Shown piece after piece: positions 16,648-25,167 of a stretch of DNA of 35,001 nt. The position numbers and the translations under genes were made by a program. Positions within the stretch are counted from its first letter, which is position 1. Each line of letters begins with the position of its first letter. The notes beneath the pieces are model-generated. The model worked only from the letters and a program-made list of their open reading frames with translations. It did not search any database and had not been told where the DNA came from. This DNA comes from an uncultured Lachnospiraceae bacterium (lineage in GTDB: Bacteria > Bacillota > Clostridia > Lachnospirales > Lachnospiraceae): NCBI GenBank assembly GCA_902777355.1, contig CACYTU010000017.1, positions 1 through 35,001 on the forward strand, given 5' to 3'.

Positions 16648-16802
16648 GCATTGCGGGAGCGCCTGCGGCGCGGAGCAATGCGGGCTTTAATCATACGAAG
16701 TTTAGATAAGCAGCGGGGAAAGCGCGGAGCTTTGATCTTAACCGATCAGATAAGCAGCGGGGAGAGCGGCCGCAAATGCCGGGCCCGCCCGGGCATTTGC
16801 GG
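16648..16802 (+). promoter_or_regulatory. Two large hairpins between tadZ and the cpaF-like gene
   Basis: The first has outer stem GCATTGC (16648-16654) with GCAATGC (16675-16681) and inner stem GCGCC-TGC-GGCGC (16659-16671). The second pairs CCGCAAATGCC (16770-16780) with GGCATTTGCGG (16792-16802), 15 bases before the AAAGGAG site of the next gene. Between them, GATAAGCAGCGGGGA is repeated twice. They may set the relative output of the upstream and downstream genes. Confidence 0.55.
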
Positions 16803-16832
16803 ACATTTAAACAGGGAAAGGAGACCGCGGGG

Positions 16833-18068
16833 ATGAGAGAACAGGACTACGCCCTTGTCAGGGACGGGATTCACGGCGCAATCATGCGGGGGATCGATTT
16901 TTCCAGAAGCGTGGAGGACGAGGAAGTCCTCGGGCTGATTGACGAGGAGATTATCCGGGCAAAGAGAGAGGGAGAACTCTCCCTCGATGAAATGAAGCAG
17001 ATGCGCATGGAACTTTTCAATGCGATCCGCCGGCTGGATGTGCTGCAGGAGCTTATTGAAGACTCCACCGTCACAGAGATCATGATCAACGGGCCGGACC
17101 ATATTTTTATTGAACGCGCAGGCAAGATCCAGCGCACCGACAGGACTTTTGTGTCAAAGGAGAAGCTGGAGGATGTGGTGCAGCAGATCGTATCCGCATG
17201 CAACAGAGTGGTCAATGAATCGACTCCGATCGTGGATGCCCGCCTGGCAAACGGAGACCGTGTCAATGTAGTTCTGCCGCCGGTGGCTCTGAACGGCCCT
17301 ATTGTGACGATTCGCCGCTTTCCGGAAAAGCCCATCCGCATGGAAGACTTGCTCGGGTTCGGTTCGATCCCCGAAAATATCGCGGCTTTTCTGAGCTGTA
17401 TCGTCCGGGCAGGATACAACATCTTTATCAGCGGAGGTACAGGATCCGGAAAAACCACTTTTCTGAACGCTCTCTCGGAGTACATACCTGCAGAAGAGAG
17501 AGTAATAACCATTGAAGACAATGCCGAATTACAGATCAGGCATATAGAGAATCTCGTGCGTCTTGAGGCGAGAAACGCCAACGTCGAGGGATGCCGCCCG
17601 ATCAGCATCCGGGATCTGATCCGCTCTGCGCTTCGCATGAGGCCGGACCGCGTGATTGTCGGGGAGGTCAGAGGAAGCGAGGCGATCGATATGGTGCAGG
17701 CTATGAATACCGGACACGACGGCTCACTTTCGACGGGGCACGCAAACAGCGCACAGGACATGCTGGCCAGGCTGGAGACCATGATTCTCATGGGAATGGA
17801 TCTGCCCCTGCCCGCGATCCGCGGGCAGCTTGCCTCGGCGATCGATGTGATCATTCATCTGGGAAGGCTGCGCGACAGGACCCGGAAACTTCTGGAAATC
17901 TGTGAAGTCACGGGAATGGAGGACGGAAGGATCGTGACCGCGCCCCTTTTCCGCTTCCGCGAGAAAGAAGAAAGGGACGGAAAAATTATCGGAATCTGGG
18001 AACAAACCGGAAAACTGATTTCCAGAGATAAGCTTGCCATGGCAGGTGTGGACTGCCCCTGGGGATAA
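16833..18068 (+). CDS. tadA: CpaF/TadA-family pilus assembly ATPase
   Basis: The 411-residue secretion ATPase powers Flp pilus assembly on the cytoplasmic face. The Walker A motif ISGGTGSGKTTFLNAL lies near residue 200. An Asp/Glu-box region MRPDRVIVGEVRGSEAID and a His-box STGHANSAQDMLARLETM follow. The N-terminal domain contains the family segment TVTEIMINGPDHIFIERAGK. ATG 16833 is chosen because AAAGGAG is at 16817-16823; the upstream ATG at 16776 lies inside the hairpin and encodes an unrelated extension. All key residues are intact, so this is the active motor next to the ATP-impaired TadZ. Confidence 0.95.
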   Translation: MREQDYALVRDGIHGAIMRGIDFSRSVEDEEVLGLIDEEIIRAKREGELSLDEMKQMRMELFNAIRRLDVLQELIEDSTVTEIMINGPDHIFIERAGKIQRTDRTFVSKEKLEDVVQQIVSACNRVVNESTPIVDARLANGDRVNVVLPPVALNGPIVTIRRFPEKPIRMEDLLGFGSIPENIAAFLSCIVRAGYNIFISGGTGSGKTTFLNALSEYIPAEERVITIEDNAELQIRHIENLVRLEARNANVEGCRPISIRDLIRSALRMRPDRVIVGEVRGSEAIDMVQAMNTGHDGSLSTGHANSAQDMLARLETMILMGMDLPLPAIRGQLASAIDVIIHLGRLRDRTRKLLEICEVTGMEDGRIVTAPLFRFREKEERDGKIIGIWEQTGKLISRDKLAMAGVDCPWG

Positions 18069-18169
18069 CAGACGGGACAGGGGAGGAATGTCGAAAAAAA
18101 TTCACATGGAAATTCTTTATACGGATACACCTTACACAGATATTTCTTACTCAGAAACGAAGGACAGCC

Positions 18170-18994
18170 ATGAGGATAAAAACAGGGAAAAAAGAAAAAA
18201 CGGGAAAGACCGGACAGCAGAAGAACTCCCTCGGGATGGAGAGAAGAGCGGGTCCGGTACAGTGGATCCGGGGCAGGCTGCATATGCCGGGGCATCCTGT
18301 CTTCATTCTGGAGGGAGCAGTCCTGATCGCAATGGCAGCTCACCTTTTTTATGATTCCATTATTGCCGCAGTATTTTTGATTCCCCTGATCATACCGTAT
18401 TACAGACGCAGATGCAGGGAAAAGGCACAAAAAGACAGAAGGGAGCTGTCAGGTCAGTTCAGGGAGGCTCTCGCCGCCATCATCACAGCTCTTAAGGCGG
18501 GTTATTCGTCGGAAAATGCCTTTGCCGAATGCCGCCGCGAAATGTCATTCCAATTCGGGGAGAAGGCTATGATCACAATGGAGATGGAAAGAATCGTGCG
18601 CGGGATGGAGAACCGGATTCCATTGGAAAAGCTGCTGGTGGAATTCGCCTCCCGCTGGGAGATTGAAGAGATCAGTGAATTCGCGGAGGTGTTTGCCATA
18701 GCAAGGCGCAGCGGCGGCAACCTGCCCGAGATTCTGAACAGGACAGCGTCTCTGATCAGGGACAGGATGGAAATTGACACAGAGATTGACCTTCTGCTCA
18801 GCAGCAGAAGGTTCGAACAGAAAATCATGGACAGTGTGCCGTTTTTTATCATTTTTTATCTGGGGATTTCCACAGAGGGCTTTTTCGATGTGCTGTATCA
18901 CAACGCGGCGGGGATTGTCTTTATGACAGGGTGTCTGATCGCATACCTGACCGCGATCCTGCTGTCCGACAAGATTATGGCGATTGAGCTTTGA
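18170..18994 (+). CDS. tadB: TadB-like inner membrane platform protein (type II secretion F domain)
   Basis: The 274-residue protein has an N-terminal hydrophobic pair (VFILEGAVLIAMAAHLF, AAVFLIPLIIPYY), then a cytoplasmic T2SF domain. That domain has FREALAAIITALKAGYSSENAF, ISEFAEVFAIARRSGGNLPE and RMEIDTEIDLLLSSRRFEQ. Two C-terminal membrane segments follow. With TadC it forms the membrane platform moved by the ATPase. It is somewhat shorter than proteobacterial TadB. AAGGA precedes ATG 18170. The last 20 bases, including the stop codon, are imperfectly duplicated immediately downstream (18993-19012). Confidence 0.85.
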   Translation: MRIKTGKKEKTGKTGQQKNSLGMERRAGPVQWIRGRLHMPGHPVFILEGAVLIAMAAHLFYDSIIAAVFLIPLIIPYYRRRCREKAQKDRRELSGQFREALAAIITALKAGYSSENAFAECRREMSFQFGEKAMITMEMERIVRGMENRIPLEKLLVEFASRWEIEEISEFAEVFAIARRSGGNLPEILNRTASLIRDRMEIDTEIDLLLSSRRFEQKIMDSVPFFIIFYLGISTEGFFDVLYHNAAGIVFMTGCLIAYLTAILLSDKIMAIEL

Positions 18995-19012
18995 TCATAG
19001 CGATTGAATTAA
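18973..19012. repeat. 20-base duplication spanning the tadB stop codon
   Basis: GATTATGGCGATTGAGCTTT (18973-18992) is followed directly by GATCATAGCGATTGAATTAA (18993-19012), matching at about 14 of 20 positions. Confidence 0.55.
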
Positions 19013-19038
19013 AAAAACACGGATAAGAGGAAGAAGAG

Positions 19039-21021
19039 ATGAGAATAGGACTGAGGGATATTATTCCGGTGCTGTATTCCGGATTGTATTTTGTGCTGGC
19101 TGGCGGGGTAATCGCCCTTGCGGTACTGGCTTTCCGCGAAGATGTTCCCCCGTATGCGCGGGATCCTCCCTGTTTCCTTCCACTCAGGAAAATGGCTGTT
19201 TTTCTGTATAGAAAACTCCTCGAATATCGGGAAAAGAGAAGGAAGAAAGGAAAGGATTTCCCGATCCCGGGGGAGGAGGGGGTGCGGAACGATTTCTCAG
19301 TTCTGTACCCCTCGATCAAGGCACGGCGCTGCGAGATCGTCTACAGGATTGCCAAGACCGAGAAGATTTTGCTTCTGTTAATAGCCGGAATAGTGCTTGC
19401 CGGAGTCCTGCACTTTCAGTCTCTGGGATCCGGAGTAGTACGGGATGACGGAACAATAGAACGGGCACCGGCAGGCGGATCGGACCGCAGGGTCAGTGTG
19501 ACGGCTCTTCCCGCGCCTGTACCTGAGCCTGTACCCGAATCTGTACCTGAGTCTGTAACCGAATCTGTTCCTGAGTCTGTACCCGGGTCTGTGCCTGTAG
19601 CGCAGGAAGAGGCAGAGAGGGCAAAGACAGAGAAAATGTCCGGTGCGGAGGCGGCGGAAATGGCAAAAGAATCGGGAACGACGGCAGCATTGGCTAAAGA
19701 GATGGCAGAAACGGTGGAAGTGACGGAAGCACCGGGAACGATGGCAGCATCGGCCAAAGAGATGGCAGAGGCGGCGGAAATGGCAAAAGAATCGGGAACG
19801 ACGGCAGCATCGGCCAAAGAGATGGCAGAAACGGCGGAAGTGACAAAAGAATCGGGAACGACAGCAGTATCGGCAAAAGAGACAGAAGAGCCGGAAAAAG
19901 AAGCGGAAGCAGCAGTAGAACAGGGAGGTGAGGAGACAGAGAAGAAAAAGGATTTCGGGACTTATACAGTCACTGTACATGCGCGCCGGCTGACCCGTCC
20001 GGAGGCAGAAAAACAGGCCGGGAATATTCTGAAACGCTTTCCGGACTGCCTGCTGGGTGACAATGCAGATGCTGATGATATCCGGCAGCCCTTGAAAATG
20101 CCGGCAGCGGAAGAATTATTTCCCTTTGCGGCGGACTGGGAGAGCAGCCGGTACGCAGTACTGGATACTGACGGGAGTATTTTTAACAGCGAGTATGCCG
20201 ACGACAGGGCAGAGAAAGCGGACCTGACTCTGATCCTCACATACGGAGACTGGAGATTTGAAAAAAAGATGTCCTTCACGGTCAGGGCGCCGGTCCGGGA
20301 CGAGGAGACCAGATTCCGGGGAGAAATCGAGAATACACTGAAGGAGGCTGAAAAGAAAAGTTCTGAGGACAATATTTTTTCCCTGCCCTCCGAGGCGGAC
20401 GGAACCGCCCTGGTTTGGAAGGAACAGATTGAAGACGTCAGCTCCGGGATCCTGTTGATGGGAATGCTGATCTGCGCGTGCGCCTGGTACATGATGGACC
20501 GCAGAATTCATGAACGGACGATTGAGAGGAGCCGCCAGCTGGCAATTGACTATCCTCAGCTCATCAGCAGGATTGTCCTGTACCTGGGCGCGGGAATGAG
20601 CGTGCGCAATGTTTTTTATAAATGCGCCTCGGAATACCGCGGCCAACAGGAAGCGGAGAGCAAAAGGAAAGCGGGAAAAAAACAGAACATTCGATATCTC
20701 TATGAGGAAATCCTTCTGGTATGCAATGAACTTGACAGCGGAGTTGCTGAGGCGGAAGCCTACATGCACTTCGGGCGCAGATGCCATTCCCGCCAGTACA
20801 CAAAGCTCTGCAGCCTTCTGGTCCAGAACCTCCGCAGAGGAAATGACACCCTGCTGGCTGTTTTGCAGGAGGAGGCACAGAGTTCATTTGAAGAACGGAA
20901 AAATCTGGCCAGAGAACTTGGGGAAGAGGCGGGGACAAAGCTGCTTCTGCCGATGATGATTATGCTCGGCGTGACAATGCTGATCATTATCGTACCGGCA
21001 TATTTCAGTTTTTCCATGTAA
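19039..21021 (+). CDS. tadC: TadC-like platform protein with large extracytoplasmic insertion
   Basis: At 660 residues this is about twice the usual TadC length. Membrane segments lie near residues 10-32, 109-126, 468-488 and 634-658. The C-terminal T2SF domain (about 495-630) includes YPQLISRIVLYLGAGMSVRN and YTKLCSLLVQNLRRGNDTLL. Basic residues at 65-72 place that loop inside, so the roughly 340-residue insertion (127-467) should face outside. The insertion has a PVPESVPE-type stretch, four 20-residue Ala/Glu/Lys/Thr-rich repeats (19654-19893) and a possibly folded part from about residue 310 to 450 (TYTVTVHARRL to MSFTVRAPV). It follows tadB by 44 bases. The T2SF identity is firm; the insertion's function is unknown. 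Confidence 0.82.
   Translation: MRIGLRDIIPVLYSGLYFVLAGGVIALAVLAFREDVPPYARDPPCFLPLRKMAVFLYRKLLEYREKRRKKGKDFPIPGEEGVRNDFSVLYPSIKARRCEIVYRIAKTEKILLLLIAGIVLAGVLHFQSLGSGVVRDDGTIERAPAGGSDRRVSVTALPAPVPEPVPESVPESVTESVPESVPGSVPVAQEEAERAKTEKMSGAEAAEMAKESGTTAALAKEMAETVEVTEAPGTMAASAKEMAEAAEMAKESGTTAASAKEMAETAEVTKESGTTAVSAKETEEPEKEAEAAVEQGGEETEKKKDFGTYTVTVHARRLTRPEAEKQAGNILKRFPDCLLGDNADADDIRQPLKMPAAEELFPFAADWESSRYAVLDTDGSIFNSEYADDRAEKADLTLILTYGDWRFEKKMSFTVRAPVRDEETRFRGEIENTLKEAEKKSSEDNIFSLPSEADGTALVWKEQIEDVSSGILLMGMLICACAWYMMDRRIHERTIERSRQLAIDYPQLISRIVLYLGAGMSVRNVFYKCASEYRGQQEAESKRKAGKKQNIRYLYEEILLVCNELDSGVAEAEAYMHFGRRCHSRQYTKLCSLLVQNLRRGNDTLLAVLQEEAQSSFEERKNLARELGEEAGTKLLLPMMIMLGVTMLIIIVPAYFSFSM
19654..19893 (+). 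repeat. Four 60-base in-frame repeats inside tadC
   Basis: Each unit encodes 20 residues such as AEMAKESGTTAASAKEMAET, alternating with VEVTEAPGTMAASAKEMAEA-type versions. The alternating unit pattern suggests duplication of a 120-base pair of units. It encodes a flexible or helical stalk in the outside part of the protein. Confidence 0.88.
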
Positions 21022-21083
21022 AAAATGAGGCATGCGGGAAAGGAGTCCTATGTAAAAAATAAGACACAGATGAAAGGAGCAGG
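21016..21083. repeat. 34-base duplication spanning the tadC stop codon
   Basis: ATGTAAAAAATGAGG begins at 21016 and ATGTAAAAAATAAGA at 21050. Both units contain GAAAGGAG near their ends. The first copy contains the tadC stop codon. Confidence 0.65.
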
Positions 21084-21235
21084 CGCATACATTTACGGTC
21101 ACGCCCCTCACCGGCGTGTGAAAACAGCGCTGACGCGCGGGAAAAACCAACATTTGCGGATGCTGTCAGACATTGTTCTCCGGTAGCGTTTTGAGGGGAT
21201 GGATGTAAGGGACAGCATCAGAAAGCGAGGACGGA

Positions 21236-21439
21236 ATGAGAAAGGAAATGAGTGATTTCTGGAAAGATGAATCAGGTATGGGAACAGTGGAAGTCATACT
21301 GATCATCGTAGTCCTGATCGGACTGGTCATCATCTTTAAAAAACAGATCAATGACCTGGTCAACAAGATCTTCAAGAAAATCACAACGGACAGCAACAAG
21401 ATCATCGGATGGGACGGAAGCATGATTCCCCATGTATAA
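21236..21439 (+). CDS. flp: Flp-type class IVb pilin
   Basis: This 67-residue protein is the likely major pilus subunit. It has a short basic leader and the prepilin processing site DESG|MGTVEV, with cleavage after Gly14 and the invariant Glu at position +5 (Glu19). The hydrophobic assembly helix VEVILIIVVLIGLVIIF follows, then a short polar tail KKQINDLVNKIFKKITTD. Flp pilins of Gram-positive tad loci have this size and layout. GCGAGGA lies just before ATG 21236. Either or both of the prepilin peptidases in the locus could process it. It is preceded by a 214-base gap containing the tadC stop duplication. Confidence 0.9.
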   Translation: MRKEMSDFWKDESGMGTVEVILIIVVLIGLVIIFKKQINDLVNKIFKKITTDSNKIIGWDGSMIPHV

Positions 21440-21696
21440 TCTGCTGCCTGAGCAGGTGCTTCCGCTGAGGGATGTTCCGGACTAACATTTTCCGGAAGCT
21501 GTCTGAATAAACGCTCCGACCCACCGAAGGTGTGTCAGATGAGGCAGGGATGCGCTGCGGAACAGGCTGCTCTTATAACGGGTTTGCACAGCAGGGATGT
21601 TACAGCCGCGCATACGATGCACAAGACCCGCAGGCGGGGTTTCAGGCGAGTATTGAATTTTAAAGGATGGCAATAAAGGGCCGGGAGGAAAAAGAG

Positions 21697-23193
21697 ATGA
21701 AACTGCAAAGAAAGGCAGGAGAAAAACCATATGAGGATGGATATCTGACAATCTTCCTGGCCCTGAGCATCACCGTTCTTCTGTCGCTGATCTTGGTGCT
21801 CCTGGAGGGGGCGAGGATCAATGCGATCAGAATGAAGACAGAGACGGCGGGCAACATTGCGGTCCGTTCGGTTCTGGGGGAATTCCACCGTGAGCTCCTT
21901 AAGCAGTATGACTTGTACTTCATTGATACTTCCTATGGAAGCGGAGCGGGAAGCCTTGAGAATGTGCGGCAGCATCTTCAGGATTACATGGAAAAAAACC
22001 TGAATTCGGGAACTGCCTCCGCTTTTGGACTCAACGGGGAACTCACGGGAACAAAGCTTTCGGAGCTCACAGTGGATTCCTCGAGGTTTGCCGCGGACGA
22101 CGGAGCGAGAGCGCTCAGGGAGCAGGTCTACGCATATATGTCCGCAGATCCGGCGGGAGGCGTTCTGGCAGAAATTCTGGCAGATGCAGACACCTGGCAG
22201 GGCCTTCTGGAAGACGGCAGTATCTGGGAGGAAAAAAGAAAAGAGGCCTCAGAAGATCTCCGGGAAGGATTTCGGGAGGCAAAAGAGGAGGCCAGGGAGA
22301 ACCACACCGCTGAAGAGAGAAAAGAAGCCCGGGAGGAGGGCGATGATACTGCTGAGGAGATAATTGAAAAAATGGACAGTTTCAGACAGCTTCCCCTTCT
22401 TCAGCAGGTCTTCGGCGATGTCTCGGCACTGTCTGCGGCCTCTTCCGGCGGCAGCCTGCTCTCGGAGCGGGGCATACACTACGGGGACGCCCTGGTGCCG
22501 GAAAATTCACACCGCTATCCGCGGGCGGATGAAGCTGTTTACGACCTGTATCTGGGAGAGAAATTCGGCTGTTATACGGCGCCGCTGGAGAAGGGAAAGC
22601 TGAAATATCAGCTCGAGTACATACTGTGCGGCAGGGATACGGACAGGGAAAATCTGGAGAAAATTGCGGAGCAGCTGTTTCTGATCCGCATGGCATCAAA
22701 CTGCGTCTGTATTTTTTCCGATTCTGCCCGCCAGGCGGAGGTGGAGATCATCGCGGCGGTCGTCTCCCTGGTTCTGTTCAGCCCGGAACTCAAAGACCTG
22801 ATCCGCAACGCCCTTCTGTTCGCCTGGGCATATTTTGAGACAATCCAGGACCTGAGGACCTTGTTTGACGGCGGAAGAGTGCCTCTTCATAAAACCCCTG
22901 AGGCGTGGAAATCTTCTCTGTTCGGCATGCTGACCCCGGAGACATCGATTCAGGGAGGGGCGGAGGGAAGCGGCCTGCTCTATGCGGAATACCTGCAGGG
23001 ACTGCTGTTTTTGGAGGGCAGTTCCATCAAGAGCCTGCGGACAATGGATGTGATGGAAATGGATATACGGCAGACGGACGGAAACCAGGGCTTCTGCATG
23101 GACTGGTGTATGGACGCCTTTTCCATGAAGGCGGCGGTCACGAGCAGGTTCGGTTATGAATTTGAACTGACAAAATGCGAGGGCTATAACTGA
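21697..23193 (+). CDS. DUF5702-like pilus-locus membrane protein
   Basis: The 498-residue protein begins with one membrane anchor (DGYLTIFLALSITVLLSLILVLLEGARINAIR). It continues as a long extracytoplasmic part with FHRELLKQYDLYFIDTSYG, a pattern of DUF5702 proteins found in clostridial tad loci, where they stand in the place of TadG-like minor components. A highly charged Glu/Arg helix (about residues 175-225) follows. A later helical hydrophobic section (VEIIAAVVSLVLF and LIRNALLFAWAYFETI) may re-enter the membrane. ATG 21697 is preferred because GGGAGG lies 8 bases upstream; a frame from 21667 lacks a good site. Its exact job is unknown. Confidence 0.75.
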   Translation: MKLQRKAGEKPYEDGYLTIFLALSITVLLSLILVLLEGARINAIRMKTETAGNIAVRSVLGEFHRELLKQYDLYFIDTSYGSGAGSLENVRQHLQDYMEKNLNSGTASAFGLNGELTGTKLSELTVDSSRFAADDGARALREQVYAYMSADPAGGVLAEILADADTWQGLLEDGSIWEEKRKEASEDLREGFREAKEEARENHTAEERKEAREEGDDTAEEIIEKMDSFRQLPLLQQVFGDVSALSAASSGGSLLSERGIHYGDALVPENSHRYPRADEAVYDLYLGEKFGCYTAPLEKGKLKYQLEYILCGRDTDRENLEKIAEQLFLIRMASNCVCIFSDSARQAEVEIIAAVVSLVLFSPELKDLIRNALLFAWAYFETIQDLRTLFDGGRVPLHKTPEAWKSSLFGMLTPETSIQGGAEGSGLLYAEYLQGLLFLEGSSIKSLRTMDVMEMDIRQTDGNQGFCMDWCMDAFSMKAAVTSRFGYEFELTKCEGYN

Positions 23194-23387
23194 CAATCTG
23201 ATGCCGGTATGCGTGATGGCAATCCGTCTCTCCGGGGATACAGAGGTTAATTGACGACAGAATAGCCTGAGCTTCCGACAGGACCCGGAAGATACTGGTG
23301 AATGCGGCTGCAGAATTGCAGAAACGCGGATCTCCGGGGCCTGCAGTGCCGGAAAGAGCGATGCTTTTTTGTGGAGGTTATCAAAAA

Positions 23388-24296
23388 ATGGAAAAAAGTT
23401 CACTCCGGGCAGAAGACATCATGAGAAACCGAACTCAAAAAGGCATCGCTCTCTCCGGAGACGGCTCTCTCGGGGCAAGCATGACGGTGGAGGCCGCACT
23501 GGTGCTTCCGCTTTTCCTGTTTTTTATCTTTAATGTCCTCTTCCTGTTCGATGTGGTCAGGCTGCAGAGCAGTGTGACCGGCGCCCTGCAGCAGGCGGGC
23601 GACCGGATCTGCGAATATGCCTGGTACCGGGAGTACGCAGGAGGCGAAACCGGAGGCGGAGCGAGCCTGCCGGAGATCCCGGGAGGCGACTTTCTGTCCA
23701 TGGCCTTTGTGGCGGGAGAAGTCCGCAGCAGCCTGGGCAGCGGGTATTTAAACAGTACCTGCCTGAGGGGAGGAGCGTCCGGGATCTCCTATCTGCATTC
23801 CCATATTCTCTCCGGAAATGACATAGTCGAGATCAATGCCGATTACAGGACCAGGCCCTTCATTCCTGTTTTGAACGGACCGGATTTCTCCATCCGCAGC
23901 ACCTATTACGCGCACGCGTGGACTGGATATGAGATTGGAAGCGGAACGGGGAACCAGGAGGATGGTGAACCGGTGGATGCTCCGGATGATCCTGTGATCG
24001 TAGCGGAAAACGGCGTCGTGTACCACAGAGACCCGAATTGTGTCTATCTGAAGCCCCATGTCCACCAGGTGAATGGATCGGATCTGGGCAGGCTGAGAGC
24101 AAATGACGGTTCTATTTATCATCCCTGCGAATACTGTCATCCTTCTCCGGACGGGACAGTCTATATCACACCTGACGGAAACCGTTACCACAGTTCGCCT
24201 GACTGCTCACGGATTTCCAGAACGACACACCAGGAGACGGCGGAAGAGGCAGCAAAGCATCTCCGCCCCTGCCCCAAATGCGGGGGGACGCACTAA
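23388..24296 (+). CDS. TadE-like pseudopilin with Cys/His-rich C-terminal tail
   Basis: The 302-residue protein starts with a pilin-like N-terminus, LGASMTVEAALVLPLFLFF, typical of TadE/TadF proteins that cap or start the pilus. Its middle domain is extracytoplasmic. The C-terminal 90 residues contain two repeats of one pattern: VYHRDPNCVYLKP then YHPCEYCHP, and RYHSSPDCSRISRTT then RPCPKCGGTH. Each has a YHxxPxC and a PCxxC, so two zinc-ribbon-like or disulphide-linked knuckles are likely. GGAGG precedes ATG 23388. Such tails are not part of ordinary TadE. Confidence 0.8.
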   Translation: MEKSSLRAEDIMRNRTQKGIALSGDGSLGASMTVEAALVLPLFLFFIFNVLFLFDVVRLQSSVTGALQQAGDRICEYAWYREYAGGETGGGASLPEIPGGDFLSMAFVAGEVRSSLGSGYLNSTCLRGGASGISYLHSHILSGNDIVEINADYRTRPFIPVLNGPDFSIRSTYYAHAWTGYEIGSGTGNQEDGEPVDAPDDPVIVAENGVVYHRDPNCVYLKPHVHQVNGSDLGRLRANDGSIYHPCEYCHPSPDGTVYITPDGNRYHSSPDCSRISRTTHQETAEEAAKHLRPCPKCGGTH

Positions 24297-24348
24297 ATAA
24301 CCGAAGGACCCGTCAGGGAAAACATATGGATCGAGGGAGGGAAGCAGA

Positions 24349-24834
24349 ATGGCTGGATTATTTCCGCAAGAGATGGAAGGAAGTGCCGGAATCAGGCTTT
24401 TGCTGGCGGCTGTCTATGTGGGAATCTGCGCAGTGCAGGACCTCAAAAGACGCAAGATCAGCCTTCCGGTCACTGTCTGTGCAGGATGCGCGGCATTCCT
24501 GCTGGACATTCCCATCATGGCGAAAGGAGGAGAGAATATTTTCCGCCTGATCCCGGGCATGCTGCCGGGGGCCATGTTCCTGCTTCTTTCGCTGGCGGCT
24601 GAAGGCGCAGCCGGGAAAGGAGACGGATACTGCTTTCTGGTCCTGGGGGCCCTGCTCGGAACCCGGATGGTGTGGACTGTTGCGCTGACTTCGCTCCTTT
24701 TGGCTTCTCTGTGCGGAATCCTGCTGATGATCTTCAGGAGAGCGGAGAGAAAAACCAGACTGCCTTTTTTGTTTTTCACCGGCCTTGCCTTAGCAGGAGA
24801 TATGCTTTTGTGCCTCGGGAAAATTCAATGGTGA
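24349..24834 (+). CDS. Second prepilin peptidase (A24 family)
   Basis: The 161-residue membrane protease has the two aspartate sites, CAVQDLKRRKISL and AAGKGDGYCFLVLG, and about five membrane helices. It is as short as the first peptidase (14937-15407) but differs widely in sequence. GGAGGGAAGCAGA precedes ATG 24349. It lies between two TadE-like genes, so it may mature those pseudopilins while the first enzyme handles Flp, or they may be redundant. It lies 53 bases after the previous stop. Confidence 0.85.
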   Translation: MAGLFPQEMEGSAGIRLLLAAVYVGICAVQDLKRRKISLPVTVCAGCAAFLLDIPIMAKGGENIFRLIPGMLPGAMFLLLSLAAEGAAGKGDGYCFLVLGALLGTRMVWTVALTSLLLASLCGILLMIFRRAERKTRLPFLFFTGLALAGDMLLCLGKIQW

Positions 24835-24910
24835 CAGGACCGGGAAACGGGTATCGCCCCATTCTCTGCCCTGACGTAAAAGGAAAAAGCGGTATAAGCG
24901 CGATCAGGAG

Positions 24911-25121
24911 TATAAACGGCATAAGAGTGCACGTGCAGTCAGGAGTATAAACGGCATAAGAGTGTACGCGCAATCAGGGATATAAACGGCATAAGAGTGT
25001 ACGCGCAATCAGGGATATGAACGGCATAAGAGTGCACGTGCAGTCAGGAGTATAAACGGCATAAGAGTGTACGCGCAATCAGGGATATGAACGGCATTAA
25101 GAGTGTACGCGCAATCAGGGA
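24911..25121. repeat. 35-base tandem repeat array inside the tad locus
   Basis: Six units begin at 24911, 24946, 24981, 25016, 25051 and 25086, each starting TATAAACGGCATAAGAGTG or TATGAACGGCATAAGAGTG. Two subtypes alternate: A ends CACGTGCAGTCAGGAG and B ends TACGCGCAATCAGGGA, in the order A B B A B B, so a 105-base block was duplicated. Degenerate units extend to 24880 and 25160. There are no unique spacers, so it is not CRISPR. The gap 24835-25167 holds no gene. Confidence 0.92.
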
Positions 25122-25167
25122 TAATAACGGTATTAAGAGCATCATGACAGTAAGGATATAAGCGGCA

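Noticed and set aside
16871-17854. 327-residue Ser/Arg-rich frame opposite the pilus ATPase
   Set aside because: It is a shadow of a well conserved coding sequence.
19378-19980. 200-residue Cys/Phe-rich frame opposite the tadC repeats
   Set aside because: It is the complement of the 60-base repeats and has no start signal.
24911-25121. CRISPR array
   Set aside because: The 35-base units are directly adjacent without unique spacers and no cas gene is present.
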